Of a stretch of DNA of 64,000 nucleotides, positions 44,166 through 54,037 are shown piece by piece (the first letter of the stretch is position 1; each line of letters opens with the position of its first letter). Origin of the DNA: Parazoarcus communis (GTDB lineage: Bacteria > Pseudomonadota > Gammaproteobacteria > Burkholderiales > Rhodocyclaceae). The stretch lies in the NCBI RefSeq assembly GCF_003111645.1, contig NZ_CP022187.1, forward strand, positions 2,914,001 to 2,978,000, written 5' to 3'. The position numbers and the translations under genes were made by a program. The notes below the pieces were generated by a model, which was not told the origin of the DNA, did no database searches, and was given only the letters and a program-made list of their open reading frames with translations.

Positions 44166-44471
44166 TCAACCGCCACGGGCGCCGAAGCGATAATCGCGCA
44201 TGGCCTGTGGGCGCGCCGGCGCAGCCTCGGGGGCCGGCGCGGGTACGACGGGTTCGACCACTGCAGCCGGTGCCAGCTTTTCGCGCAAACAGATGACGAG
44301 CAGCAAGAACGCCTCGTCGTCGGCGAGCTCTTCGATCTCGTCCAGCGTCGCCTTTGCATACGCCGGATCGCTCGTCATCGCCGTCAGATTCACGCTGCGC
44401 CCCAGCGTACGCTTCACCTGCAGCTTGAAGCGGGCCAGCAACCTCGCCAGTTCGATTTCGGCTTCGCTCAT
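44166..44471 (-). CDS. Uncharacterised small protein inserted between ureA and ureB
   Basis: The 101-aa predicted cytoplasmic protein has an N-terminal half that is helical and charged ([36 protein letters not shown]). The C-terminal part is Ala/Pro-rich and ends [16 protein letters not shown] recognise no domain and no metal-binding cluster of His or Cys. Start ATG 44471 is chosen as the nearest to ureA (about 20 bp); another Met lies five codons upstream. Its position within the urease operon suggests it is cotranslated with the subunits, but a role in urease is only inferred. Confidence 0.65.
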   Translation of the reverse strand: MSEAEIELARLLARFKLQVKRTLGRSVNLTAMTSDPAYAKATLDEIEELADDEAFLLLVICLREKLAPAAVVEPVVPAPAPEAAPARPQAMRDYRFGARGG

Positions 44472-44490
44472 GATGGTCGCCGCCAATGCG

Positions 44491-44793
44491 TCAGATGATG
44501 GGGTTATGCACGGTGACCAGTTTCGTGCCGTCCGGGAAGGTGGCCTCGACCTGAATATCGGGAATCATCTCGGCCACGCCGTCCATCACGTCGTCGCGTG
44601 TGAGCAGGGTAGCGCCGTAGCTCATCAGCTCGGCCACGGTCTTGCCGTCGCGCGCACCTTCAAGGATCGCGCAGGTGATGAAGGCGACCGACTCCGGGTA
44701 GTTCAGCTTCAGGCCGCGCGCCCGACGCCGCTCGGCGAGCAGTCCGGCGGTGAAAATCAGCAGCTTGTCCTTCTCGCGTGGGCTCAGTTCCAT
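44491..44793 (-). CDS. ureA: Urease gamma subunit
   Basis: The 100-aa subunit has the family start [21 protein letters not shown], here cut as [16 protein letters not shown], with [12 protein letters not shown] and [13 protein letters not shown]-like [21 protein letters not shown] 44793 is the standard start; an upstream in-frame codon would add four residues. It lies 39 bp downstream of ureD. Confidence 0.97.
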   Translation of the reverse strand: MELSPREKDKLLIFTAGLLAERRRARGLKLNYPESVAFITCAILEGARDGKTVAELMSYGATLLTRDDVMDGVAEMIPDIQVEATFPDGTKLVTVHNPII

Positions 44794-44832
44794 CGATTTC
44801 TCCACGGCACCAGTGGCGCCGCCATCAGTTGA

Positions 44833-45714
44833 TCAGGTATTCCAGATTCTCGGCGTCTGCATCGGGCGCCCGGCTACGGTCGGCCTGACCGCAGCCCAAA
44901 GCCGCGCAAACCATTCGCGCCCCGGCTCGCATGCGGGCCCGAGATAACGCGCTACCAGCAAGCCGGGCAACAAGGTGACGCCGCCCGTCCCGTGCGTCGG
45001 CGCGATCTCGCGCCAGGCCTTGAGGAGTTCGACATTCACCAGCGGCGAAGCGGCCAGCAGACTGCCGCTCACCGGCTCGCCCTGCAGCCCGATGCCGGCA
45101 GCCAGCAGGGCGCTGCCACCACCCACCCTGCCGCGCTCCAGCCACAGCGGACGCCCATCCCGCACTATCCTGGTGCGCATCGCAAGCTCACCTCGGGTAA
45201 AGCGCTCACCCGAGCCCGTGCGACCGAAACACAGCATCTCCGCCCCGATGAAACAGGCATCTCCGGACAGGCTGACCTCGGTGACGAGGTCACCGAACGC
45301 GCCGTCGAACACCAGGCTTTCCTGAGGTAGCCACTCGCACACGGCGCCTGCGGCCACCGCAATACGCTGTGTCTGCCCGCCGCGTGCGCCGGCGCTGCGA
45401 TACCACTTGCCCGCACCCGGTGTCGTCAGCAGCGCATGGGCGCCTGCCCTGACATCGACATCGACGCTGAGGCTGTCGCCACTGGCGATACCCGCGGGCG
45501 GGTGTACCAGAATGGTGTGGCACACCGCATGACCCTCGGGATAAAGCGGACGCTGCACCACCAGCGGACCGACATGCGCGCGCTCCGCAAGCACGGTACG
45601 CTCGCCACGGCGTTCATACGCCAGCCGCAACGCGGCACGCCAGCTGCGCCCGGCGGCAGCATTACAGGCATGCGCGCCGAGCGAACGGGATTCAGGGGCT
45701 GTCACAGCATTCAT
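44833..45714 (-). CDS. ureD: Urease accessory protein UreD
   Basis: The 293-aa protein acts as scaffold for the UreD-UreF-UreG activation complex on apo-urease. WRAALRLAYERRGERTVLAE, PLVVQRPLYPEG, HPPAGIASGDSL and TTPGAGKWYRS match the family. ATG 45714 is preceded by GGAAGCTCC. The predicted sigma-54 start point lies almost at this ATG, so the messenger may be nearly leaderless or the true start may be a GTG three codons further (45705). It is the first gene of the operon ureD-A-(orf)-B-C-E-F-G. Confidence 0.93.
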   Translation of the reverse strand: MNAVTAPESRSLGAHACNAAAGRSWRAALRLAYERRGERTVLAERAHVGPLVVQRPLYPEGHAVCHTILVHPPAGIASGDSLSVDVDVRAGAHALLTTPGAGKWYRSAGARGGQTQRIAVAAGAVCEWLPQESLVFDGAFGDLVTEVSLSGDACFIGAEMLCFGRTGSGERFTRGELAMRTRIVRDGRPLWLERGRVGGGSALLAAGIGLQGEPVSGSLLAASPLVNVELLKAWREIAPTHGTGGVTLLPGLLVARYLGPACEPGREWFARLWAAVRPTVAGRPMQTPRIWNT

Positions 45715-45726
45715 GGAGCTTCCATT

Positions 45727-45742
45727 AGCAAGCAATGTTCCA
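45727..45742 (-). promoter_or_regulatory. ureD: Predicted sigma-54 (-24/-12) promoter of the urease operon
   Basis: On the minus strand the sequence TGGAAC-ATTGC-TTGCT matches the consensus TGGCAC-N5-TTGCW at all but one position, with the essential GG and GC correctly spaced. The expected start of transcription is near 45716, next to the ureD ATG. An NtrC-like site lies about 110 bp upstream. Confidence 0.65.
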
Positions 45743-45848
45743 GCTCAAGGGCCGACCCGATATACGACTGTTTAGACTGACTATTCTGTGCAGACAAGGC
45801 TTGCAGGCGCACGACCTGTGCCAGACGACCATGTAAACACCGGCCGGA

Positions 45849-45865
45849 TGCACCAGTACAGTGCA
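45849..45865. promoter_or_regulatory. NtrC-like binding site upstream of the urease operon
   Basis: TGCACCAGTACAGTGCA is a 17-bp dyad with arms TGCAC/GTGCA and the spacing of the NtrC consensus (TGCACCAACATGGTGCA). It is centred about 115-120 bp upstream of the predicted -24 element, a normal activator distance. Confidence 0.6.
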
Positions 45866-45882
45866 TGAGCGTCTCACTGCGC

Positions 45883-46737
45883 TTACTGCCGCACTTCGTC
45901 GCACGCGTCGAATTCGTCGGCCTTGCCCACACCGGGAGTCGCACGGAACGGGTTGATGTCCAGACCACCGCGCCGCGTGTAGCGTGCCCACACCGCAAGC
46001 GCCTGCGGGTGGCAACGCGCCACGATGTCGCAGAACACCCGCTCCACGCATTGTTCGTGAAACTCGTTGTGCTCGCGAAAGGACACGATGTAGCGCAGCA
46101 GGCCCTCACGCTCGATCGCAGGCCCGGTGTAGCGCACGACGACCATGCCCCAGTCGGGCTGACCGGTCACCAGACAGTTGGACTTGAGCAGGTGGGAATA
46201 CAGGGTCTCGCTGACGATTTCACCACGGGCTGCCAGCAGGACCGGGGCCGGCTGATAGGTATCGATATCGATGTCGAGATTGTCCAGACAGACACCCTGC
46301 GGGTAGCCGAACTGGCGCAGGGGGCGCTCGCCGAGCGGCATCAGTTCAACCGCCACCGCGCCGCCTGCCGCAGCGGACAGGTCGCGAGCAATCGTTTCGC
46401 GCACAGTGCCCGCATCGGCAAAGCGACTCTGGTTAAAGGCATTCAGGTAAAGCTTGAGTGATTTCGACTCGATCAGCCGCGGCGTATCGGCTGGCACCCG
46501 GAAGCGTGCGAGCGCCACCACCGGCTTTCCCCGCATGTTCAGCCACGACAGCTCATAGGCGTTCCACAGATCCTCACCGACGAAGGGCAAGGCATCGCCG
46601 CGCACGCCGATCTCGTCGCGCTTGAGCTGACGTTCGATCGGAAACAGGAGCTCGGGCGCATAGGTATCGCGATAGGCGACAGGCTTGCCGAGCGGTGAGG
46701 CTTCGGCACCATGGCGGAGAGGGGATGTATCGTTCAT
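45883..46737 (-). CDS. queF: NADPH-dependent 7-cyano-7-deazaguanine reductase QueF (long type)
   Basis: It reduces preQ0 to preQ1 for queuosine tRNA modification. The 284-aa protein is of the E. coli long form. The substrate motif is in [17 protein letters not shown], the catalytic Cys in [14 protein letters not shown], and the nearby [12 protein letters not shown] carries the conserved Glu/His. ATG 46737 gives the usual N-terminus; the open frame upstream has no homology. No other que gene is nearby. Confidence 0.95.
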   Translation of the reverse strand: MNDTSPLRHGAEASPLGKPVAYRDTYAPELLFPIERQLKRDEIGVRGDALPFVGEDLWNAYELSWLNMRGKPVVALARFRVPADTPRLIESKSLKLYLNAFNQSRFADAGTVRETIARDLSAAAGGAVAVELMPLGERPLRQFGYPQGVCLDNLDIDIDTYQPAPVLLAARGEIVSETLYSHLLKSNCLVTGQPDWGMVVVRYTGPAIEREGLLRYIVSFREHNEFHEQCVERVFCDIVARCHPQALAVWARYTRRGGLDINPFRATPGVGKADEFDACDEVRQ

Positions 46738-46984
46738 CTGTATGATTGTAAGAGAAGCGCGCACGATGCGCTGTTGCTGCGCTGCAGCATGAATAGTAAA
46801 ATCACCGGCCAATGCGCTTACGAACGCGCTTTCTCGCAACACCCGCAGACGCGGCATCAGACGACAGGCTGCAGGCCACGTCGTCGCCCGCAAGGCCGCA
46901 CCTTGACGCCCTGCGACATTCCATCCGGCACATCAGCAGCAAGGCCGCGCCTGCCACGCAGCCCAAGACGGATCAAAACAGACA

Positions 46985-48460
46985 ATGAAATCCCTTCAGC
47001 AGGACTGGTTCTCCAACGTCCGCAACGACTTGCTCGCCGGCCTGGTGGTCGCGCTTGCCCTCATCCCCGAGGCCATCGCCTTCTCCATCATCGCCGGGGT
47101 CGATCCCAAGGTCGGGCTCTATGCCTCCTTCTGCATCGCCACCGTGATCGCCTTCGCCGGCGGTCGCCCGGGCATGATCTCGGCCGCAACCGGTGCCATG
47201 GCCCTGGTGATGGTGACCCTGGTCAAGGATCACGGCCTGCAGTATCTGCTCGCCGCCACCCTGCTCACCGGCGTGCTGCAGATTCTTGCCGGCTGGCTGC
47301 GCCTGGGCGTGCTGATGCGCTTCGTGTCGCGCTCGGTGGTGACCGGCTTCGTCAATGCGCTGGCGATCCTGATCTTCATGGCCCAGCTCCCGGAGCTGAC
47401 CGACGTCAGTTGGCATGTGTATGCCATGACTGCAGCCGGGCTCGGCATCATCTACCTCTTCCCCTACATCACCCGTGCCGTGCCGTCGCCGCTGGTCACC
47501 ATCGTAGTACTGACCGCGGTATACATGGTGCTTGATCTCGACATCCGCACGGTGGGCGACATGGGCGAACTGCCGGACAGCCTGCCGGTGTTCCTGCTGC
47601 CCGATGTGCCGCTCAACCTCGAGACGCTCGGGATCATCTTCCCCTACGCACTGACGATGATGGTCGTGGGCCTGCTCGAATCGCTGATGACCGCCACCAT
47701 CGTCGACGACCTCACCGACACCACCAGCAACAAGAGCCGCGAATGCGTCGGTCAGGGCGTGGCCAACATTGCATCGGGCTTCCTCGGCGGCATGGCCGGC
47801 TGCGCGATGATCGGGCAGTCGGTGATCAACGTGAAGTCCGGTGGCCGCGGACGCCTGTCGACGCTGACCGCTGGCGTGGTGCTGCTGATCCTGGTGGTCT
47901 TCCTCGGCGACTGGGTGCGCCAGATCCCGATGGCGGCCCTGGTCGCGGTGATGATCATGGTTTCGATCGGTACCTTCAGCTGGGATTCGGTACTCAAGCT
48001 GCGCGAGAATCCGCCCAGTTCCAGCGTGGTCATGATCGCCACCGTCGCGGTCACCGTTGCCACGCACGACCTCGCGCGTGGCGTGCTGGTCGGGGTGCTG
48101 CTGTCGGGCTTCTTCTTTGCGCACAAGGTCGGCAAGGTGCTGCACGTCGGTTCGCGCGCGGAAGATGAAGGCAGGATGCGCCGCTATGCCGTCACCGGCC
48201 AGGTGTTCTTTGCCTCGGCCGACCGCTTCATCGCCTCCTTCGACTTCAAGGAAGTCATCGACAAGGTCAGCATCGACGTCTCCCGCGCCCATTTCTGGGA
48301 CGTCACCGCCATCAGTGCGCTCGACAAGGTGGTGGTCAAGTTCCGCCGCGAAGGCACCGAAGTCGAGGTCATCGGCCTCAACGAAGCCAGTGCGACCATG
48401 GTCGACCGCTTCGCGGTGCACGACAAGCCTGAAGCCGTCGAAAACCTGATGGGCCACTGA
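46985..48460 (+). CDS. SulP-family anion transporter with STAS domain
   Basis: The inner-membrane protein of 491 aa has an N-terminal SulP block [22 protein letters not shown], about ten to twelve helices, the conserved [21 protein letters not shown], and a C-terminal STAS domain (about 390-491: [30 protein letters not shown]). Substrate may be sulfate, bicarbonate or another anion; motifs do not decide. It is followed 10 bp later by a universal stress protein, a common partnership. Confidence 0.9.
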   Translation: MKSLQQDWFSNVRNDLLAGLVVALALIPEAIAFSIIAGVDPKVGLYASFCIATVIAFAGGRPGMISAATGAMALVMVTLVKDHGLQYLLAATLLTGVLQILAGWLRLGVLMRFVSRSVVTGFVNALAILIFMAQLPELTDVSWHVYAMTAAGLGIIYLFPYITRAVPSPLVTIVVLTAVYMVLDLDIRTVGDMGELPDSLPVFLLPDVPLNLETLGIIFPYALTMMVVGLLESLMTATIVDDLTDTTSNKSRECVGQGVANIASGFLGGMAGCAMIGQSVINVKSGGRGRLSTLTAGVVLLILVVFLGDWVRQIPMAALVAVMIMVSIGTFSWDSVLKLRENPPSSSVVMIATVAVTVATHDLARGVLVGVLLSGFFFAHKVGKVLHVGSRAEDEGRMRRYAVTGQVFFASADRFIASFDFKEVIDKVSIDVSRAHFWDVTAISALDKVVVKFRREGTEVEVIGLNEASATMVDRFAVHDKPEAVENLMGH

Positions 48461-48470
48461 GGAGCAGACC

Positions 48471-49337
48471 ATGAGCAAAGACAACAAGATTCTGGCCTGC
48501 GTGGATCAGTCCCGTTTTGCCGATACGGTTGCCGACTATGCAGCCTGGGCCGCGACGCGCATGGAGGCGCCGCTCGAGTTCCTCCATGTCATCGACCGCC
48601 ATCCGGAACTCGGCTCCGGCGAGGATCATAGCGGCGCCATCGGCTTCAACGCCCAGGAGCAGTTGCTGCATACCCTGAGCGACAAGGATGCGGCGCTCAG
48701 CCGCGCGGCGCGCGAACAGGGACGCATCTTCCTCAACCGCCTGCGCGAGCGCGCGATCGCCGCCGGCGTGCCGGCACCGGACATGCGCCAGCGCCACGGT
48801 GCGCTCGACGACACCCTGGCCGAACAGGAAGACGGCGTGCGCATGTTCGTCTTCGGTCGTCGCGGCGCCTCGGCCGAGACCAGCAGCCAGAGCATCGGCA
48901 GCAACGTCGAGCGCGTGGTACGTGCCCTGCACAAGCCGGCGCTGACCGTGACCGAGGGTTTCAGCGAACCGCGCCGGATCCTGATCGCCTTTGACGGCGG
49001 CATCGTCACCCGTCGCGGCGTCGAGATGGTGGCAAACAGCCCGCTGTTCCGTGGCCTGCCCATCCATCTGCTGATGTCGGGCAAGGAAAGCCAGAGCGCG
49101 CCCAAGCAGCTGGAGTGGGCGAAGAACACGCTCGAGGCGGCAGGCTTCGAGGCCCCTGCCTCACTGATTCCCGGCGACGCGGAGCAGGTCATCGAGAAAA
49201 CGGTGAAGGCACAGGGCATCGATCTGCTGATCATGGGCGCCTACGCCCACTCGCCGCTGCGCAGCCTGCTGTTTGGCAGCAAGACCACCGACCTGTTGCG
49301 CACCGCCACCATTCCGACACTGCTGCTGCGGGGCTGA
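48471..49337 (+). CDS. Tandem-domain universal stress protein
   Basis: The 288-aa protein has two Usp domains. The first begins KILACVDQSRFADTVADYAAW; the second begins RRILIAFDGG and has the ATP-loop pattern GAYAHSPLRSLLFGS followed by TIPTLLLRG. The first domain's nucleotide loop is less well kept. It is cotranscribed with the SulP gene and may regulate it through nucleotide binding, which is inference. Confidence 0.9.
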   Translation: MSKDNKILACVDQSRFADTVADYAAWAATRMEAPLEFLHVIDRHPELGSGEDHSGAIGFNAQEQLLHTLSDKDAALSRAAREQGRIFLNRLRERAIAAGVPAPDMRQRHGALDDTLAEQEDGVRMFVFGRRGASAETSSQSIGSNVERVVRALHKPALTVTEGFSEPRRILIAFDGGIVTRRGVEMVANSPLFRGLPIHLLMSGKESQSAPKQLEWAKNTLEAAGFEAPASLIPGDAEQVIEKTVKAQGIDLLIMGAYAHSPLRSLLFGSKTTDLLRTATIPTLLLRG

Positions 49338-49361
49338 GAAGCCCGCACGCCGGGTGCTGGA

Positions 49362-50447
49362 TCACCCCAGCAGGGCCACCGTCTTGATCTGCGCCCACAT
49401 TCGTCGATTGGCCACGATGCCGAGCTGGTCGCACGAGCGCCGGGTGATGCGCGCGATCAGCGGGGTGCCGCCCGCATCGAGCCGGACCAGCACATGCGCA
49501 GGGGTATCGGCTACGACCACCTCCTGCACGATGGCCTGCAGCAGGTTGGTAATGCTGCTGTTATCGTTGCGCGTCTCGGCAAGGCTGACGTCGCGCGCAT
49601 GCACACGGAAACGCAGACGGTGGCCGACGGCCTCCGGGCGCCGCGCGACCAGTACGCTGCCGCCCGCAAAATCGAGCCGCGTCAGGTGGTAGCGTTCATC
49701 ATGCTCGGCGATGACCGACTCGATGACGACACCTGCATCCTCGGTAAACGCCGTCGGCAGGTCCAGGCGGGCCAGCGTCTCCACCAGCCCGCCCTGAGCA
49801 ACCACTTTCCCCTGATCAAGCAGGATCACATGATCCGCCAGCCGCGCCACCTCGTCGGGCGAGTGGCTGACGTAGAGCACCGGGATGTCGAGCTCGTCGT
49901 GCAGGCGCTCGAGGTAGGGCAGGATCTCCTGCTTGCGTTTGAGATCCAGCGCGGCCAGCGGCTCGTCCATCAGCAACAGTCGCGGGCTGGTCAGCAGCGC
50001 CCGCGCCATGCCCACTCTCTGCCGCTCACCGCCCGACAGGCGCTCCGGCATGCGGTCCAGCAGATGGCCGATCCCCAGCAGTTCGACGGCCTGGTCCCAG
50101 GCCACGCGCCGGGTTGCTGCGGCGACCCGCTTCATGCCGAACTCGAGATTGCGCCGCACCGAGAGATGCGGAAACAGGCTGGCCTCCTGAAAGACATAAC
50201 CGATCGCACGCTCGTGCGTCGGCACGAAGATCCCGGCGTCGGCATCCTGCCAGTGCTCGCCATTGACGATGAGCCGGCCCAGCGGTGCGCGCTCAAGACC
50301 GGCGACGCAGCGCAGGCAGGTGGTCTTGCCCGACCCCGAATGACCGAACAGTGCGGTAACGCCGCGCCCCGGCAGTTGCAGATCGACGTCGAGTGAAAAG
50401 CCACTGTAGTCGAGGCGAAAGCGGGCCTGTATGCCTTCTGCCGTCAT
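49362..50447 (-). CDS. modC: Molybdate ABC transporter ATP-binding protein ModC
   Basis: This ATPase of 361 aa powers molybdate import. Walker A is [10 protein letters not shown], the signature [12 protein letters not shown], Walker [13 protein letters not shown], and the switch His is in [13 protein letters not shown]-terminal Mop/TOBE domain (about 290-355) has [11 protein letters not shown] and [12 protein letters not shown]. Its ATG at 50447 overlaps the modB stop (ATGA). It is the last gene of modABC and ends 24 bp from the convergent universal stress gene. Confidence 0.96.
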   Translation of the reverse strand: MTAEGIQARFRLDYSGFSLDVDLQLPGRGVTALFGHSGSGKTTCLRCVAGLERAPLGRLIVNGEHWQDADAGIFVPTHERAIGYVFQEASLFPHLSVRRNLEFGMKRVAAATRRVAWDQAVELLGIGHLLDRMPERLSGGERQRVGMARALLTSPRLLLMDEPLAALDLKRKQEILPYLERLHDELDIPVLYVSHSPDEVARLADHVILLDQGKVVAQGGLVETLARLDLPTAFTEDAGVVIESVIAEHDERYHLTRLDFAGGSVLVARRPEAVGHRLRFRVHARDVSLAETRNDNSSITNLLQAIVQEVVVADTPAHVLVRLDAGGTPLIARITRRSCDQLGIVANRRMWAQIKTVALLG

Positions 50448-51127
50448 GTGCCCATCCCCGGCTTGAAGCGGCGACTGGTGTACAGCGCGAGCAGGACGAA
50501 GAAGGAGAATACGACCATGCCGCCGGCGAGCCAGTGCGCCTGTGCGTACTCCATGGCCTCGACGTGATCGAAGATCTGCACCGACACCGTGCGCGTGCTG
50601 CCTGGAATATTGCCGCCGATCATCAGCACCACGCCAAACTCGCCCACGGTATGTGCGAACCCCAGAATCGACGCGGTGACGAAGCCCGGTCGCGCCAGCG
50701 GCAGCACCACCGAGAAGAAGGTGTCCCACGGACTGGCGCGCAAGGTGGCGGCGACTTCCAGCGGGCGCTCTCCAATCGCTTCAAAGGCGTTCTGCAGGGG
50801 TTGAATGACGAAGGGCATGGAGTAGAACACCGAACCGACGACCAGGCCGGCAAAGGTGAAGGGCAGCGTGCCCAGCCCCAGTGCGGTCGTCATCTGACCA
50901 ATCGGGCCGTGCGGCCCCATGGTCACCAGCAGGTAGAAGCCGATCACCGTCGGCGGCAACACCAGCGGCAATGCCACCACCGCCCCGATCGGTCCCTTGA
51001 GCCACGAACGCGTGCGTGCCAGCCACCAGGCGATTGGCGTACCGATCAGCAGCAGCAACACCGTGGTCAGGCCCGCCAGCTCCAGCGTGAGCCAGATTGC
51101 CGAGAGATCGAGCGCAGTGAGTGACAT
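50444..51127 (-). CDS. modB: Molybdate ABC transporter permease ModB
   Basis: The inner-membrane permease of 227 aa has five hydrophobic helices. [35 protein letters not shown] and the cytoplasmic EAA-type loop [25 protein letters not shown] are characteristic. It lies 14 bp downstream of modA and overlaps modC. Confidence 0.96.
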   Translation of the reverse strand: MSLTALDLSAIWLTLELAGLTTVLLLLIGTPIAWWLARTRSWLKGPIGAVVALPLVLPPTVIGFYLLVTMGPHGPIGQMTTALGLGTLPFTFAGLVVGSVFYSMPFVIQPLQNAFEAIGERPLEVAATLRASPWDTFFSVVLPLARPGFVTASILGFAHTVGEFGVVLMIGGNIPGSTRTVSVQIFDHVEAMEYAQAHWLAGGMVVFSFFVLLALYTSRRFKPGMGT

Positions 51128-51141
51128 GCCCGCCGACCTCC

Positions 51142-51900
<759 letters not shown>

Positions 51901-51935
51901 TCAACTCCAGTAGATGATGACGGAAAAGGCCAGCC

Positions 51936-52763
51936 TCAGTCGTAGATCGCAAGAATGACGCTGGATGATTTGAAAAAGGCACAGACCGGCACGCCGACCT
52001 CGATACCCAATGCCTTGCAGCTCTCGCCGGTCACCACGCAGGTCACACTGCGACCCGATGGCAGCACCAGCGTGACCTCGTTGTTCACCGGCCCTGCATG
52101 CACTTCGGCGACCTTGCCCCACAGTTGGTTGCGCGCGGTGAGCCGCATCGTCTGATCGACCGACAACATCACCGAGGACGACTTCACCAGGGCAAAGACC
52201 TCCTTGCCGATCGTCAGCCCGAGATTCTCGGCGCTGGCCTTGGTGATGACGGCGGCAATCTCGGTATCGGCGTCCAGACGCACGCGTACCTCGTAATCCA
52301 CCCCGCCATCGCGCAAACCGGTGATCGCGCCAGAAAACTGATTGCGCGCGCTGGTCTTCAGGCTCATGCGGTGCATCAGCTTCTGGAAACCGCGAATGTC
52401 ACAGCCACCCGCCTCATTGAGCCGTTCGGTGAGGCGGTCGAGCGCGGCCTGATACTCGATTTCCAGCGCGCGATACATCGCCACCATCTTCTGGCCGTAT
52501 TCGGTGAGGCGGGTGCCTCCACCCTGTCGTCCGCCGGTGACACGAACGACCAGAGGCTCGGGCGCCAGATTGTTCATGGTGTCGATCGCGTCCCAGGCCG
52601 CCTTGTACGACAGGGGTACCGCTTTCGCCGCCTGGTTGATCGAGCCCTTGTGCCCGATCTCTTCCAGCAATCGGATACGCGTATCGGATAGCGCTGCACC
52701 GATCTCGGTTTCGAGCGACATGCGGGCGAGGAAACGGGTAGCTGTCATCGTCTGTGAAGGCAT
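51936..52763 (-). CDS. modE: Molybdate-responsive transcription regulator ModE
   Basis: The 275-aa protein has an N-terminal winged helix-turn-helix (KGSINQAAKAVPLSYKAAWDAI, then TGGRQGGGTRLTEYG). Two C-terminal Mop domains follow, each with the pattern SARNQF... and VALVKSSSVML-type strands (here VFALVKSSSVMLS and VCAFFKSSSVILA). Molybdate-bound ModE normally represses mod genes. The start ATG 52763 gives MPSQTM. A 22-bp dyad like a ModE operator overlaps the start codon, suggesting autoregulation. It is divergent from mop. Confidence 0.95.
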   Translation of the reverse strand: MPSQTMTATRFLARMSLETEIGAALSDTRIRLLEEIGHKGSINQAAKAVPLSYKAAWDAIDTMNNLAPEPLVVRVTGGRQGGGTRLTEYGQKMVAMYRALEIEYQAALDRLTERLNEAGGCDIRGFQKLMHRMSLKTSARNQFSGAITGLRDGGVDYEVRVRLDADTEIAAVITKASAENLGLTIGKEVFALVKSSSVMLSVDQTMRLTARNQLWGKVAEVHAGPVNNEVTLVLPSGRSVTCVVTGESCKALGIEVGVPVCAFFKSSSVILAIYD

Positions 52764-52784
52764 TATGTATTCCGATTTATATAA
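52763..52784. promoter_or_regulatory. Candidate ModE operator at the modE start
   Basis: TTATGTA-N8-TATATAA is an inverted repeat with one mismatch, resembling the AT-rich arms of the E. coli modA operator (TTATATT...TACATAA), though with a spacer two bases longer. It overlaps the modE initiation codon. Confidence 0.45.
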
Positions 52785-52845
52785 AGCCAAAACCATGCCA
52801 GGCGGCATTTACTATGGTTGCACAGGAATAACCCTTGAAACTACA

Positions 52846-52863
52846 GTGCACCCCGGGGACATT
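52846..52863. repeat. Direct repeat, left copy, flanking mop
   Basis: GTGCACCCCGGGGACATT here recurs as GTGCACCCCGGGACATT at 53378-53394, a one-base difference. The pair brackets the mop promoter and coding region. Confidence 0.75.
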
Positions 52864-52885
52864 TGTTGATTACCTGACAATTATA

Positions 52886-52901
52886 TGTAGCTCGAGCTAC
52901 A
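52886..52901. promoter_or_regulatory. Perfect 16-bp palindrome in the mop upstream region
   Basis: TGTAGCTCGAGCTACA is a complete dyad embedded in TTATA...CAACG flanks that recall a ModE operator. It lies 46 bp before the mop start codon and may be where ModE controls mop. Confidence 0.5.
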
Positions 52902-52946
52902 ACGTGTTTCTTTTCCTTCAATTACAGGATCGCTCTGGAGAACAAC

Positions 52947-53375
52947 ATGAAAGTCAGTGCCCGCAACATCTTCAAAGGCCCCATCAGTGCAATCAAGACC
53001 GGCATCGTGAATGCAGAGGTCGCAGTCTCGATTGGTGGAAACGACTCCCTCGTCGCCGTCGTCACCATGGAAAGCCTCAATGCCCTTGAGCTCAAGACGG
53101 GCAAGGACGTCGTCGCACTGGTGAAGGCCCCCTGGGTCATGCTGATGAGCGAAGGCAGCGACATCCGCCTGTCAGCACGCAACAGCCTGACCGGCACGGT
53201 CAAATCGGTCGAGGTCGGCACCGTCAACGCCGAGGTCAGCATCAGCCTTCCCGGCGGCAGCGAGGTGGCATCGGTCGTGACCAAGGAAGCAGCCGCAGAG
53301 CTTGGACTCAGGCCCGGCGTCCCCGTCACCGCAGTCATCAAGGCGTCGAACGTCATTCTTGGGGTCCCCGCCTGA
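52947..53375 (+). CDS. mop: Molbindin: two-Mop-domain molybdate-binding protein
   Basis: The 142-aa cytoplasmic protein is made only of two Mop/TOBE domains (about 1-70 and 73-142). Each opens with SARN (SARNIFKGPISAIKTG; SARNSLTGTVKSVEVG) and ends with a VKAPWVMLM or IKASNVILG strand. Such proteins bind several molybdate ions and serve as an internal store or buffer. CTGGAGAACAAC precedes the ATG. It is divergent from modE, and the gene is bounded by an 17-18 bp direct repeat. Confidence 0.94.
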   Translation: MKVSARNIFKGPISAIKTGIVNAEVAVSIGGNDSLVAVVTMESLNALELKTGKDVVALVKAPWVMLMSEGSDIRLSARNSLTGTVKSVEVGTVNAEVSISLPGGSEVASVVTKEAAAELGLRPGVPVTAVIKASNVILGVPA

Positions 53376-53377
53376 GC

Positions 53378-53394
53378 GTGCACCCCGGGACATT
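53378..53394. repeat. Direct repeat, right copy, flanking mop
   Basis: GTGCACCCCGGGACATT begins 3 bp after the mop stop codon and matches the copy at 52846-52863 except for one missing G. Confidence 0.75.
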
Positions 53395-53411
53395 CATGTC
53401 GCTCCAGGAAC

Positions 53412-53804
53412 TCAGCGCGGCATGCTTTCGCTGAAGCTGTAGAAGGACTGTCCGGCGCAGTCCTGACCGGGCTGCACGGTGCGGTGGATCAGCCAGCGCT
53501 GGTCGCGCAAACGCCAGGCCGCGACCGACTCCGCGTAAGCCGCTGCCGCATAGAACTCTTCGCCGTCATCCGAGCGCGGTTCGCGCAATACATAGCGGTG
53601 TGCGTAGTAGCAGGCTTCTCCGTCAGGGTCGTAGCCGAAGACCCGCTCGGCATCGAGTTCGGCCTCGCGGAACAGATCAAAGGACAGGGGCACCACCACC
53701 ACGTCGCGCCACTCCACCGGCAAGCGACCCCACCAGGGCTGCTCGCCACTGTCTGCGGCACGACGACGATCACCGGTTCTTATATGGCTTGCTGTACATA
53801 ACAC
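53412..53804 (-). CDS. Uncharacterised protein downstream of mop
   Basis: The protein of about 130 aa has no signal peptide or membrane helix. A Trp-rich start (EQPWWGRLPVEWRDVVVV), an acidic-aromatic middle (ERVFGYDPDGEACYYAHRYV) and a tail QRWLIHRTVQPGQDC look like a compact globular domain, but I recognise no family. GTG 53804 is chosen because AGGAGG stands 9 nt upstream; an ATG three codons further upstream would overlap that site. It is convergent with mop. Confidence 0.55.
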   Translation of the reverse strand: MLCTASHIRTGDRRRAADSGEQPWWGRLPVEWRDVVVVPLSFDLFREAELDAERVFGYDPDGEACYYAHRYVLREPRSDDGEEFYAAAAYAESVAAWRLRDQRWLIHRTVQPGQDCAGQSFYSFSESMPR

Positions 53805-53983
53805 CGCACACATCCTCCTGGGACAGGAATGTCTTCACACAGGCGTGTTGATGCGATCCGCCTGACAAGAATGGCGCAAGCGGGTCTGCCACGCGCATTC
53901 GTTGCATCCAAAAGCAATAACGATGCCCGAGAAAGATTCCGCACAGCGGGATGAGAAAGCGGGGCAGGCAGACGGCAGTGAAC

Positions 53984-54010
53984 GAAAAAAGGGCGGCCAT
54001 GCCGCCCTTC
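53984..54010 (-). terminator. Intrinsic terminator of the Tsx-like gene
   Basis: On the minus strand AAGGGCGGC-ATG-GCCGCCCTT forms a stem followed by TTTTTC. It lies just after the end of the outer-membrane protein gene at 54038. Confidence 0.8.
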
Positions 54011-54037
54011 CCAAAACTCAGACCGCGATCAGCAAGC

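Noticed and set aside
46812-46988. 58-codon open frame ending in an ATGA overlap with the SulP gene
   Set aside because: Arg/Ala/Ser-rich composition, no ribosome site, no recognisable domain; the overlap alone is not enough.
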